Below are positions 54,401 to 62,526 of a stretch of DNA of 64,000 bases, piece after piece. Both the position numbers and the translations under genes were made by a program. Every line of letters begins with the position of its first letter. The first letter of the stretch is position 1. The notes under the pieces were generated by a model. That model was not told the origin of the DNA. It searched no databases and saw only the letters and a program-made list of their open reading frames with translations. The DNA comes from Arthrobacter sp. ZGTC412 (GTDB lineage Bacteria > Actinomycetota > Actinomycetes > Actinomycetales > Micrococcaceae), in the NCBI RefSeq assembly GCF_002929215.1, contig NZ_PJII01000015.1, positions 1 through 64,000 on the forward strand, read 5' to 3'.

Positions 54401-55351
54401 CTAGCGGGCGGGGGCTTCGGACGGATCCGGCTTGGGAGTGGGACCGGACGGCTGCGCATCCGCTGACCACTCTTCATCCCACAGCTGACCAAGGTCCTCG
54501 GCCGACCATCCGCCCTCTGAGAGCGCGTGACGGTGCTCCGCCGGGTGCGAGTAGAGGCTGACGCGATCACCGCCGATACCAAGCGTCTGCCCGGTTACCG
54601 TTGCGGCGCCGTCCGACGCGAGCCAGACAATAAGTGGTACAACGTCTTCCGGCCCTCCCAGTGCGTGGTCACGTCGAGCCATAGGAGGAAGCGGGAAGCC
54701 CTCCTCAAATGCTGCCGCCCATTCCGCATAGACAGGAATAGTGGCGGTCATGGCGGTCATGGCAGTGGGAACGACGACGTTAGCCGTGATCCGGTCACGT
54801 GCCAGTTCCAGGGACCATGTGCGCGCCATGGCGACAATCCCCGCTTTTGCCGCTGCGTAATTGGACTGGCCGAAAGAGCCGTACTGACCCGCGGGCGAAC
54901 CAATGAGAATGATTCGACCGCCCTCACCCTGCTCCCGCATCCTGATGGCAGCAGCCTTGCCACAGGTCCAAGCACCTTTCAGGTGAGTCTCAATAACGAG
55001 GTCGAAGTCTGATTCCTCCATCTTCCAAGTGACCTTGTCCCGCAGGATGCCTGCATTGGCGACCATGATGTCCAAACGGCCGAACTCTTCCACCGCAAGG
55101 GCTACCAATTTTTGAGCCGCCGATTCAGGGCCGATCCGCCCTGGTGCAGCCACCGCCTTGCCGCCGCTGCCTCGAATTTCGGCAGTGACAGTCGTGGCTG
55201 CGTCTTCGTCAGCGTCATTTACAACGACCGCGCACCCCGCTGCTGCCAGGCCTAGCGCATAACTGCGCCCGAGACCTCGACCCGCTCCAGTGACAATGGC
55301 AACTTTGCCGGTAAGCACAGGAGAAGCCTTTCCATTCAGTTCGACATCCAT
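54401..55351 (-). CDS. SDR family 3-hydroxyacyl-CoA dehydrogenase-like protein
   Basis: A 316-residue SDR like the dehydrogenase domain of multifunctional enzyme type 2. TGAGRGLGRSYALGLAAAG binds the cofactor, VVVNDADEDAA marks NAD preference, VANAGIL follows, and GSPAGQYGSFGQSNYAAAKAGI has the catalytic Ser, Tyr and Lys. A proline-rich tail ends it. Between MaoC and CoA ligase genes with gaps of 20 and 5 bases, so it acts in beta-oxidation. Confidence 0.87.
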   Translation of the reverse strand: MDVELNGKASPVLTGKVAIVTGAGRGLGRSYALGLAAAGCAVVVNDADEDAATTVTAEIRGSGGKAVAAPGRIGPESAAQKLVALAVEEFGRLDIMVANAGILRDKVTWKMEESDFDLVIETHLKGAWTCGKAAAIRMREQGEGGRIILIGSPAGQYGSFGQSNYAAAKAGIVAMARTWSLELARDRITANVVVPTAMTAMTATIPVYAEWAAAFEEGFPLPPMARRDHALGGPEDVVPLIVWLASDGAATVTGQTLGIGGDRVSLYSHPAEHRHALSEGGWSAEDLGQLWDEEWSADAQPSGPTPKPDPSEAPAR

Positions 55352-55371
55352 GTCCGGATCCCTTTCTTCGT

Positions 55372-55845
55372 TTACTTGTAGTAGCGCAGGACCTGTTGAA
55401 CCACGCAGGCCGGCTTGCTAGAGCCCTCAACCTCAAAGGTCACGGTCACATGCACTTGTTGTCCGCCCGGAATGGGCTGAACGTCTGCAATCTCGCCAAG
55501 GAGTCGGATGCGTGAGTCCACGGGAACCGGTGCAGGGAAGCGCAGACGGTCAAGGCCGTAATTGACGCCGGAACCCATGTCTGTCACTGCAAAGACTTCC
55601 GCCATGAGCGGAACGATGCGGCCTAGGGTGAGGTAGCCGTGGGCTACGATTCGACCGAACGGCCCCGCCGCTGCCACTTCTGGATCAACGTGGATGGGGT
55701 TGTAGTCCCCCGAAACGCGCGCGTAGAGGTCAATGTCTTCCTGGCTGATTGTCTGCCAGGAAGAGGGCCCGAAAGTGACGCCCTTCAACTCGGCCAGGCC
55801 GTCGACGGTCGTCCTGAGTGCGGTATCGCTTGATTTGACCACCAT
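55372..55845 (-). CDS. MaoC-like (R)-specific enoyl-CoA hydratase
   Basis: About 157 residues, single hot-dog domain. YARVSGDYNPIHVDPEVA and RIVAHGYLTLG carry the catalytic Asp and His of (R)-hydratases. ATG 55845 follows GAGGAGG. It leads the beta-oxidation operon and faces a MarR gene across an intergenic palindrome. Confidence 0.9.
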   Translation of the reverse strand: MVVKSSDTALRTTVDGLAELKGVTFGPSSWQTISQEDIDLYARVSGDYNPIHVDPEVAAAGPFGRIVAHGYLTLGRIVPLMAEVFAVTDMGSGVNYGLDRLRFPAPVPVDSRIRLLGEIADVQPIPGGQQVHVTVTFEVEGSSKPACVVQQVLRYYK

Positions 55846-55906
55846 TGGTCCTCCTCGATATGAGCCCGGAATCTTCCGCGCCAAGCTTGTGTTGCTGCGT
55901 TATGAT

Positions 55907-55923
55907 CTTCAGGTAACCTGAAG
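55907..55923. promoter_or_regulatory. 17-bp palindrome between MaoC and MarR genes
   Basis: CTTCAGGT-A-ACCTGAAG, 8-bp perfect arms, centred between the divergent starts (55845 and 56016). A typical MarR operator position that could control both directions. Confidence 0.65.
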
Positions 55924-56015
55924 GCTTTTGTCAACCGTAGAGTTGTCAGAGTCGAGGTTGGAGAACTTTTCAGCGAGAATGCTGCAGACCTTGGTGGCGG
56001 AAAAGGAGCGGAATC

Positions 56016-56477
56016 ATGCATGCGGAGACGTCGGCAGCGCCGGAGGCGCGGACCGCGGGGTGGTTCATATACATGCTCAAGCAGCTGGATATGGGGCTTC
56101 GTCCCTCAATGGAGCAAAGCGCCGGAGTAGCTGATCTCACCGCGGCGCAGTTCACAGCCCTCTCAGTACTTGCAGTGCGGCAGGGCTTGTCATCTTCGGA
56201 GCTTGCCCGGCGGTCTTTCGTCCGCGCGCAAAGTATGGCTGAAACCGTGACGCCCCTTATAAAACGTGGCCTCGTGACCCGTCAGCGTGACACGGAAGAC
56301 CGTCGAAGCTTCGTGCTCTTCATCACCGATGAAGGCCGAAAGATGCTGCAGTTGGCACAGCAAGACGTGGCCGGTGTGGAGGAACAATTGCTCAACGGGC
56401 TCGCGCCTGGACAGCGGGATGATCTGGCGAGCCTGCTGCGCGTGTGCCGCAGCAATCTCTTGAACGGCAGATTCTGA
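56016..56477 (+). CDS. MarR family transcriptional regulator (paralogue of 42936-43412)
   Basis: A 153-residue MarR protein. FIYMLKQLDMGLRPSM, AAQFTALSVLAVRQGLSSSE and LARRSFVRAQSMAETVTPLI parallel the MarR at 42936, including the recognition helix. ATG 56016 follows AAAAGGAG. It is divergent from the CoA-linked operon and is probably its repressor; CoA-thioester ligands are common for such regulators. Confidence 0.88.
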   Translation: MHAETSAAPEARTAGWFIYMLKQLDMGLRPSMEQSAGVADLTAAQFTALSVLAVRQGLSSSELARRSFVRAQSMAETVTPLIKRGLVTRQRDTEDRRSFVLFITDEGRKMLQLAQQDVAGVEEQLLNGLAPGQRDDLASLLRVCRSNLLNGRF

Positions 56478-56548
56478 GTGTATGGACGAGGCCCGCCGTA
56501 CGGCGGCGGACCCCGTCCACGTCGCTGACTGGAACCCTAACCGACCGC

Positions 56549-57535
56549 CTAGATTTCGAGAACCAGCTTCTTGGAGCAGGCTCGGGAAACACAAATCATC
56601 ATGCAGTCGTTCTTGGCCTGCTCTTCAGCAGAGAGAACTGAATCGCGGTGCTCCGGGGTACCTTCTGCCACGCCGACTTCGCAGGTGCCGCAGGTTCCTT
56701 CCTCACAGGAAGCCACAGTATGGACCCCCGCCGCCCGCAACACAGAGAGAATGGATTTGTCAGCTGGAACCTGCAGTGTCATCCCACTGTCCTGGAGTTC
56801 GATTTCGAATTCCTCATCGGGCTTGGTGACGATGCTTTTCGGTGCGAACCGCTCAAACTTCGGGGCAGGGGCACCTGCGGCAAGGCAGGCGCCCTCCACC
56901 GCATTCAGTAGTCCTTCGGGGCCGCAGCTGTAGATCAGTCCGCCCGGCTCAAGCCCCGCCACGATTCCTGGGAGATCAGGGTGGCCGTGCGTGTCCTGGG
57001 GGACAAGTTCAACCTTGTCGCCATACTCCTCCAGCTCGGCCAGGAAACCCATCGAGCTCTTTTGCCTTCCACCGTAGGTCAGACGCCAGGGAATGCCGGC
57101 GGCTTCAGCTGAGCGCAACATCGCAAGGATGGGGGTGATGCCGATTCCTCCGGCGATGAAGTGGTAGCTCTTCGCTGGTTCCAGTTCAAAGTGGTTCCTG
57201 GGACCTCGAACACGTATCAGGTCTCCTACGGACAGTTCGTCATGGATGTATGACGATCCCCCTCGGCTGCTGGGCTCCCGAAGAATTCCCACCTGCCAGC
57301 GGTCAATGTCTGCCGGGTCGCCCATGAGCGAGTACTGGCGCACCAGCCCTGATGGCATGATGAGGTCGATGTGGGCCCCGGGAGTCCAATTGGGAAGCTG
57401 TTGCAAGCGGGCGTGCCGCAAGGTTAGACGGGTGACGCCGTCTGCGACGATGTCCTTCGCCTCGACGAGGACGTCCGCCTCATATTCATCTGGCTTCATT
57501 GCCATAGTCCTGTGGTCGTTCTGGGTGATGGTCAT
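56549..57535 (-). CDS. Phthalate dioxygenase reductase-type flavin/[2Fe-2S] oxidoreductase
   Basis: A 328-residue three-domain reductase. Flavin domain with RQYSLMGDP (about residues 66-74), NAD domain with GGIGITPILAML, and a C-terminal plant-type [2Fe-2S] ferredoxin with CEEGTCGTCEV and a fourth Cys 30 residues on. Domain order is that of VanB and phthalate dioxygenase reductase. No oxygenase alpha subunit is nearby; the only monooxygenase in the operon is a P450, so it probably donates electrons to it. ATG 57535 follows GAAGGAAAG. Confidence 0.87.
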   Translation of the reverse strand: MTITQNDHRTMAMKPDEYEADVLVEAKDIVADGVTRLTLRHARLQQLPNWTPGAHIDLIMPSGLVRQYSLMGDPADIDRWQVGILREPSSRGGSSYIHDELSVGDLIRVRGPRNHFELEPAKSYHFIAGGIGITPILAMLRSAEAAGIPWRLTYGGRQKSSMGFLAELEEYGDKVELVPQDTHGHPDLPGIVAGLEPGGLIYSCGPEGLLNAVEGACLAAGAPAPKFERFAPKSIVTKPDEEFEIELQDSGMTLQVPADKSILSVLRAAGVHTVASCEEGTCGTCEVGVAEGTPEHRDSVLSAEEQAKNDCMMICVSRACSKKLVLEI

Positions 57536-57585
57536 GGCTTTCCTTCAGCGGCTTTTCTGGCGCGGATCAGTGGAGTAGCGCCGAT

Positions 57586-58698
57586 TTAGTCGAACAGCAG
57601 AACAGGCTTGATGACAGAGCCATTCTTGGCGTCTTCCGCGGCCTGGTTAATTTCACTGAACTTGTAGGTCTTCACGATCCTGTCCAGGGGCAGCGCGCCG
57701 CGCCTGTACAGATCCGCAAGCGCCGGTATGAAGGTGAGGGGTTCTGAGTCGCCCTCGGTTACGCCGAGAATCTTCTTGCCCACCAGCAAGGCGCTCATGT
57801 CAACTGAAAGTTCGGTACCTGGTGGTGGCGCGCCCACCACGGCGCACGTACCAAATGTGGCGAGGTTGTCAGTGATAATCCGAGTTAGCGCTGGATGTGC
57901 TGCTGTGTCGACAGCATGATCGAGGCCGCGGCCGTTGGTGATGGCGGCAAGCTCACCAGCCAGATCGGCAGTTTCGCTATTGATGGCGTGAGTGGCACCC
58001 AATTCAAGGGCAAGGTCGAGCCGCGACTGCACGCGGTCGACGGCAATAATCGATCCGGCTGACGTGAGTCGTGCCGCCATAATGGCTGCCAGGCCAACGG
58101 CGCCCGTGCCGAAAACGGCGATGGATTGACCGGCGGTGGGGCGCAGGATGTTGAGAACCGTGCCGGCCCCGGTCTGGACGCCGCAGCCAAGTGGTGCCAT
58201 GAGGTGGAGGGGAAGATCGTCACCCAGCGGAACCACAGAGCGCTCGTCAACGACAGCATGGGCGCTGAATGAAGATTGCCCGAAGAAGCGGGCCGTCACT
58301 GGGGAAGAACCCCGACTTACCGGGGCTGTCCCGTCCGCGCGAAGACCGTTATTGAAAAGGTTTGCGGGGACCCAGGTGGAACAGTAAGCGGGGTGGCCGC
58401 CGCGGCAGTGTGGGCAAGTGCCGCAGGAGGTGAAGGTAAGAGCCACGTGGTCACCCGGACGTACCCGGGTGACGTTGGAGCCTACTTTCTCAACGACCCC
58501 GGCTCCCTCGTGGCCGAGAATGCCGGGGAACGCGTACCCGGTATGCCCTGCACGGACGGAAAGATCAGTGTGGCACAGGCCGGCAGCGACCATGCGAACC
58601 AGGACTTCGTCCTGACGTATGTCATCCAGCTCGACTTGTTCGATGTTGAACTGCCCTCCCGCTTCCTCGACAAGGGCGGCAGTGGTGGTGAAGGTCAT
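57586..58698 (-). CDS. Zinc-dependent alcohol dehydrogenase, AreB/GeoA (aryl/terpenyl alcohol) type
   Basis: A 370-residue MDR alcohol dehydrogenase. Catalytic zinc site in AAGLCHTDLS and GHEGAGVVE, structural zinc in CGTCPHCRGGHPAYC, and NAD site in FGTGAVGLAAIMAA ending in Asp. FFGQSSFSAHAVV, GDDLPLHLMAPLGCGVQTGAG and VTEGDSEPLTFIP recall the benzyl alcohol and geraniol dehydrogenase group (XylB, AreB, GeoA). It would oxidise an allylic or benzylic alcohol to the aldehyde for the downstream aldehyde dehydrogenase. An operator-like site shared with the LinD-like operon lies upstream. Confidence 0.88.
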   Translation of the reverse strand: MTFTTTAALVEEAGGQFNIEQVELDDIRQDEVLVRMVAAGLCHTDLSVRAGHTGYAFPGILGHEGAGVVEKVGSNVTRVRPGDHVALTFTSCGTCPHCRGGHPAYCSTWVPANLFNNGLRADGTAPVSRGSSPVTARFFGQSSFSAHAVVDERSVVPLGDDLPLHLMAPLGCGVQTGAGTVLNILRPTAGQSIAVFGTGAVGLAAIMAARLTSAGSIIAVDRVQSRLDLALELGATHAINSETADLAGELAAITNGRGLDHAVDTAAHPALTRIITDNLATFGTCAVVGAPPPGTELSVDMSALLVGKKILGVTEGDSEPLTFIPALADLYRRGALPLDRIVKTYKFSEINQAAEDAKNGSVIKPVLLFD

Positions 58699-58757
58699 GT
58701 AATTCTCCCGAAACGTAGGAATGTGGGATGTATCACATGATTCTTTATTTTTACGAG

Positions 58758-58791
58758 GAAGAACCGGGTAAGAGTACCCAGTTCCTTACCC
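58758..58791. promoter_or_regulatory. 34-bp operator-like site upstream of the alcohol dehydrogenase
   Basis: Contains GAAGAACCGGGTAA, ACCC and TTACCC at the same spacing as 13824-13857. GGGTAA (58766-58771) and TTACCC (58786-58791) are inverted arms. It overlaps the end of the LuxR-type ATPase regulator gene and lies 60-93 bases before the dehydrogenase start. Confidence 0.6.
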
Positions 58792-61212
58792 GTTCTTAGC
58801 CCCGTACTGTTGCTTGACGAGCCAGGACACGAGCTGGGCTCGTGAATTGAAGTGCAATTTGCTGAAAATGTTCTCGATGTGGCCATCGACGGTGCGCTTG
58901 GACAGAACCAGCGAGTCAGCTATTTCGCGGGTCGACAATCCCTCAGCGATAAGTGCGGCTACCTCGTTCTCACGGCGGGTAAGCGATCCCAGTACCGGTC
59001 CCTTGGGCTGAGCCGGCGCTTCATCCGAGAGTGCGAACGACACTGCTCTCGCCGCATCCCAGGTACGGCCTTCGGCGAGCAACTTGTCAAAGATTCCAGG
59101 CTCAAGATGACCCCTCAGCTCGTCTTTGCACCAATCCGAATGGACGGCAAAGTGGAGACCGAAAGCCCCGATGCTGGTGCCCAGCGCGTTCCACATCGTC
59201 TCGGCTGCGCCGTACAGTTGCAGCCCGCGTTCATACTGCTGCCGCGAAGTGGCGATCCAAGCCAAAAGCTCGAGGTCGAGGGCGGTCCCGACCCGGTTGA
59301 ACTCGGGTTTCAGCACCAAAGCCTTTTGGACGAAGGATGTTGCCTCGGCGTGATCACCGCTGAGCCAGCTGTCGAAACCGAGCGCCCAAAGCGCCTGACA
59401 TCGTCCCCACTGTTCCCCCAACTCGTCACTCAGTTTCAGGACATCATCAGCTACGGCGCGGGCACGGTCACGGTCGCCTGAATGCGCCAGCGCGATAATC
59501 AGCTGCATTTCTCCGACTAAAACCGGCCCGTACTCGTGATAGCGGCGCAGGCCAGCTACTGCAGTGCTCAAGGACTCGATCGCATCACCGAAGTCAGACT
59601 GAAAAAGCGCGGCCGTGCCATGCATCAACAGCACGTGCAGGGCCAGCAAGGGGTCGTTGGAGGCCTCCAAGGCCTTGTCCGCCTCCTTGAGGTATCCCAG
59701 GGCCCCAGGGCGGTCCCCCTGAACAAGCGCAATCCACGCCCCGACCCACAAGGCGGTACCACGGTCAGGGGATTGGGTGGTGACGAAGCGGAGGGCCTGG
59801 TTTATCCAGCGGCGGCCTTCCCGAAGGAAACCTCCAATTGCCCAGTGGTAGCGGAGCGCTATGACCATGCTGAGCCCCGTGTTCTGTTCTCCGGGTGTGC
59901 TAAAACTCCATTCCAGGGCTCTGGTGAGATTGAATCTCTCTTCCCGCAGGCGGGAGATACCGTCCACCTGTTTTTCGGAGGCCCAGGTGTCCAGGACTGA
60001 TTGGGAAAGCTGAAGGTAATAGTCGCGGTGGTGTCCTGCGACCTCCTTCATTTTTCCTGAGTCGATAAGTCGTTCGTGGCCATACTGGCGGATGGTCTCA
60101 AGGAACCTGAACCGGGCTACTGCACTGTCGGTATCGGCGTTAAGAATGGACTTGGAGACCAGTTGATCTATGACGGATAGGATGTTCTCGCGCGTCAGAC
60201 CATCACCGGCGCAGACACCCTCGGCTGCTTCGAGATCAAATCCGCCCGCGAAGACAGAGGCCCGCTCCCACAGGAGCCGCTCCTCGGGTCCACACAGCCG
60301 ATAGCTCCAGTCGACCAAGGCAACCAGGGTCCGCTGCCGGACTGGAATGGACCGGTCAGCGCTGCTCAGCCCGTGCAGTTGATCGTCCAGCCGTTGAATA
60401 ACCTGCTCGATCGACAATGAGCGAAGCCTTGGCGCTGCCAGTTCGATGGTGAGAGGGCTCCCCTCGAGGCGTGCGCACAGTTCAGCCACAGCCCGGTAAT
60501 TTCCTTGATGGACCATAAATCCGGGGTGAATGGCGGTGACCCTGTCCAGCAGAAGCTTGACCGAGTCGAAGTGAACAACGTCATCGGGGCTTCGGACTTG
60601 CCCTGGCTCGGGGGTGGACAATGGAGGGACGGGTACTACGCGCTCTCCTCCCAGGTTTAGTGACTCCCGACTTGTCGCGAGGATGCGCAGTAGAGGCGTC
60701 CCCGTCAGCAGGTCGGCGACCAGATCCACGACCTGTTCCAGCACATGTTCGCAGTTATCTAAGATGAGGAGAAGTTCCCGGTCCGCGAGGTAAGAGCGGA
60801 GCTGGGTCCGGGCCGATCCGGCGGAGTGATCTTGTCCTTGCAGGACGGTCAAAACCGCGTCGTCCAACGCTGATTTTGCCTCGAGTGGAGCCAGATCGAC
60901 GAGCCAGACGCCGTCTGGGAAATTACCCTGAATTTCTTTAGCCACGGCTAGGCTAAGGCGGGATTTTCCCATTCCTCCGAAGCCCGTCAACGTAACCAGT
61001 CTCGATTTGGCCACAGCGTCCCGCACGGCCTGCTGCGTCTCGTCCCTGTCCAAGTAACTGGTGACGTGTGTTGGGAGGTTTCCGGCCTGGCGGCCTGCCC
61101 GAACAGCTTCTGCTGACACGTCTGGTGACTCCTGCGCTGGAGTGGTTAAGAGGAAGCGGGGAAACTCCGTTCCATGTAGTGATCGGATCCTACCGCAAGG
61201 CTGGCCTGCCAA
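58786..61212 (-). CDS. LuxR family regulator with AAA/NB-ARC-type ATPase (LAL-like)
   Basis: An 808-residue regulator. Walker A is GFGGMGKSRLS (near residue 77), LLLILDNCEHV is Walker B, followed by winged-helix and alpha-helical repeat sections, and the C-terminal LuxR HTH reads LTRRENEVAALIAEGLSTREIA, VLSKRTVDGHIENIFSKL. Such proteins bind DNA as ATP-driven, ligand-dependent activators. A TTG start at 61212 has GGAGGGGG seven bases upstream, but that site lies in the 3' arm of a strong hairpin. The gene sits between P450 and alcohol dehydrogenase genes, an unusual place for a regulator, and is the best candidate for the shared 34-bp site. Confidence 0.87.
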   Translation of the reverse strand: MAGQPCGRIRSLHGTEFPRFLLTTPAQESPDVSAEAVRAGRQAGNLPTHVTSYLDRDETQQAVRDAVAKSRLVTLTGFGGMGKSRLSLAVAKEIQGNFPDGVWLVDLAPLEAKSALDDAVLTVLQGQDHSAGSARTQLRSYLADRELLLILDNCEHVLEQVVDLVADLLTGTPLLRILATSRESLNLGGERVVPVPPLSTPEPGQVRSPDDVVHFDSVKLLLDRVTAIHPGFMVHQGNYRAVAELCARLEGSPLTIELAAPRLRSLSIEQVIQRLDDQLHGLSSADRSIPVRQRTLVALVDWSYRLCGPEERLLWERASVFAGGFDLEAAEGVCAGDGLTRENILSVIDQLVSKSILNADTDSAVARFRFLETIRQYGHERLIDSGKMKEVAGHHRDYYLQLSQSVLDTWASEKQVDGISRLREERFNLTRALEWSFSTPGEQNTGLSMVIALRYHWAIGGFLREGRRWINQALRFVTTQSPDRGTALWVGAWIALVQGDRPGALGYLKEADKALEASNDPLLALHVLLMHGTAALFQSDFGDAIESLSTAVAGLRRYHEYGPVLVGEMQLIIALAHSGDRDRARAVADDVLKLSDELGEQWGRCQALWALGFDSWLSGDHAEATSFVQKALVLKPEFNRVGTALDLELLAWIATSRQQYERGLQLYGAAETMWNALGTSIGAFGLHFAVHSDWCKDELRGHLEPGIFDKLLAEGRTWDAARAVSFALSDEAPAQPKGPVLGSLTRRENEVAALIAEGLSTREIADSLVLSKRTVDGHIENIFSKLHFNSRAQLVSWLVKQQYGAKNG

Positions 61213-61215
61213 CGA

Positions 61216-61244
61216 GGTTCCCCCTCCTGTTGGGAGGGGGAACC
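61216..61244 (-). promoter_or_regulatory. Hairpin sequestering the regulator's ribosome site
   Basis: On the minus strand GGTTCCCCCTCC pairs perfectly with GGAGGGGGAACC. The 3' arm holds the ribosome-binding GGAGGGGG, seven bases before the TTG start. No T-run follows. It may lower translation of the regulator or act as a partial terminator after the P450 gene. Confidence 0.55.
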
Positions 61245-61262
61245 TGGATGACGACCTGCTAT

Positions 61263-62459
61263 CTAGCTGATTTGCACCGGCAGAGTCGAGAGGCCGCGCG
61301 TGATGTTGTTAACCACACGGGTTGGTTCACCGGTTAGTTGGATTGTTTTTGCGCGCTTGGCCAATGCGGTAAAAAGGGCCTGGGCTTCCATCGTTGCCAA
61401 GGCGCGTCCGGGGCACGCATGGGTGCCGTAGTCGAAGGCCAGGTTGTCCGTTGGGTTCCGGCGAACGTCAAAGCGGTCGGGATCCGGATAGTGCCTCTCG
61501 TCACGGTTTGCCGCCGCGTAGGAGTGGACCACCCTCGAATCCGCGGGAATGACAACGCCCTCACCGAGATCCACTTCACGGGTCGTAACCCTGGAGAAAA
61601 GTTGGGCGGGAGATTCCAGCCTGACACCCTCAAGGAAAGCAGCTGGGACCAAGGAGGGGTCCTCGTGGACGAGCGCCCACTGGTCGGGGTTCTGCGCGAA
61701 CAGCATCAGCAGACTTCCTACCGCGTTGATGGTAGTGTCCAGCGCGGCATTGAGGTAGCCGGCCAGCATGATGGGAACATTTTCACGTGGCAGTTCCCCA
61801 CGGTTGGCGGCTTCGTAAATGATGCGGCCGAAGCTTCCCGGAAGCAGGTCGTCTTCTTTTGCGACCTCCTGGAGGTACTCGAATGCGGCTTGCACCTTGG
61901 GAAGCGAGTCCAGCATGCGCTGATTCTGTGGTCCTGCGGCGTTGAATGCGCCCTCTGCCCAGTCGAGCATTTTTTCGCGCCCGTGTTCCGGCCATCCGAT
62001 CAGGTCCATGACGATGTGCATCGGCAGGTCGCGCGCGAAATCCAGAACACCATCAAACGAACCACGCGCCATCAGCTGGTCAACGACCACGTCTGCACGG
62101 GCCTCGATGTCGCTGAGTGACTTCCGGATGAAGCGCGGACGCAGGGCGTCGTCAAACACCTTTCGCGGGGCCGCGTGCTGGGGCGGATCGGTGTTAAGGG
62201 TTGATCCCTTCCACGCTTCGTTGATGATTGGGTTGAAACCGATGCCGCCTCCGCGTGCGGAACTGAACGTTTCCCAATCGTCAAGGGCGTTCTTGACCTG
62301 GTCATACCGAGTGAGAATCCACATATCGTACTTCGTAAGATATGCGGCCGGCCCCAGGTCGCGGAGCATCTTGTAATGGGGGTAGGGATTAAGCAGCACC
62401 GCTTCATCCCAAAGGTCCAGGTCCGTTTCAAAACGGGAACGCTGGGCGGTTGTGGTCAT
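61263..62459 (-). CDS. Cytochrome P450, CYP199-like
   Basis: A 398-residue soluble P450 starting at ATG 62459 behind AAGGAG. The I-helix reads LNAALDTTINAVGS, the ExxR is EGVRLES, and the haem loop is FDYGTHACPGRA. LRDLGPAAYLTKYDMW, DDWETFSSARGGGIGF and AFNAAGPQN resemble CYP199A enzymes of Rhodopseudomonas, which O-demethylate 4-methoxybenzoate-type acids. So aromatic O-demethylation is a good guess, though terpenoid hydroxylation is not excluded given the GeoA-like dehydrogenase. Electron supply probably comes from the PDR-type reductase at 56549. Confidence 0.9.
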   Translation of the reverse strand: MTTTAQRSRFETDLDLWDEAVLLNPYPHYKMLRDLGPAAYLTKYDMWILTRYDQVKNALDDWETFSSARGGGIGFNPIINEAWKGSTLNTDPPQHAAPRKVFDDALRPRFIRKSLSDIEARADVVVDQLMARGSFDGVLDFARDLPMHIVMDLIGWPEHGREKMLDWAEGAFNAAGPQNQRMLDSLPKVQAAFEYLQEVAKEDDLLPGSFGRIIYEAANRGELPRENVPIMLAGYLNAALDTTINAVGSLLMLFAQNPDQWALVHEDPSLVPAAFLEGVRLESPAQLFSRVTTREVDLGEGVVIPADSRVVHSYAAANRDERHYPDPDRFDVRRNPTDNLAFDYGTHACPGRALATMEAQALFTALAKRAKTIQLTGEPTRVVNNITRGLSTLPVQIS

Positions 62460-62475
62460 GGTTGTCTCCTTGCGT

Positions 62476-62499
62476 GTCCTGCGCACAGCGGCGCAGGAC
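62476..62499 (-). terminator. Hairpin between aldehyde dehydrogenase and P450 genes
   Basis: GTCCTGCGC (62476-62484) and GCGCAGGAC (62491-62499), perfect 9-bp stem, six-base loop, without a clear T-run. It may protect mRNA or attenuate rather than terminate. Confidence 0.5.
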
Positions 62500-62526
62500 C
62501 CTTCCGTTGTAACTGTCGGCGGCGTG

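Noticed and set aside
61263-62459. P450 as guaiacol O-demethylase GcoA
   Set aside because: The conserved segments match CYP199-type enzymes better than CYP255A, and the reductase domain order differs from GcoB.
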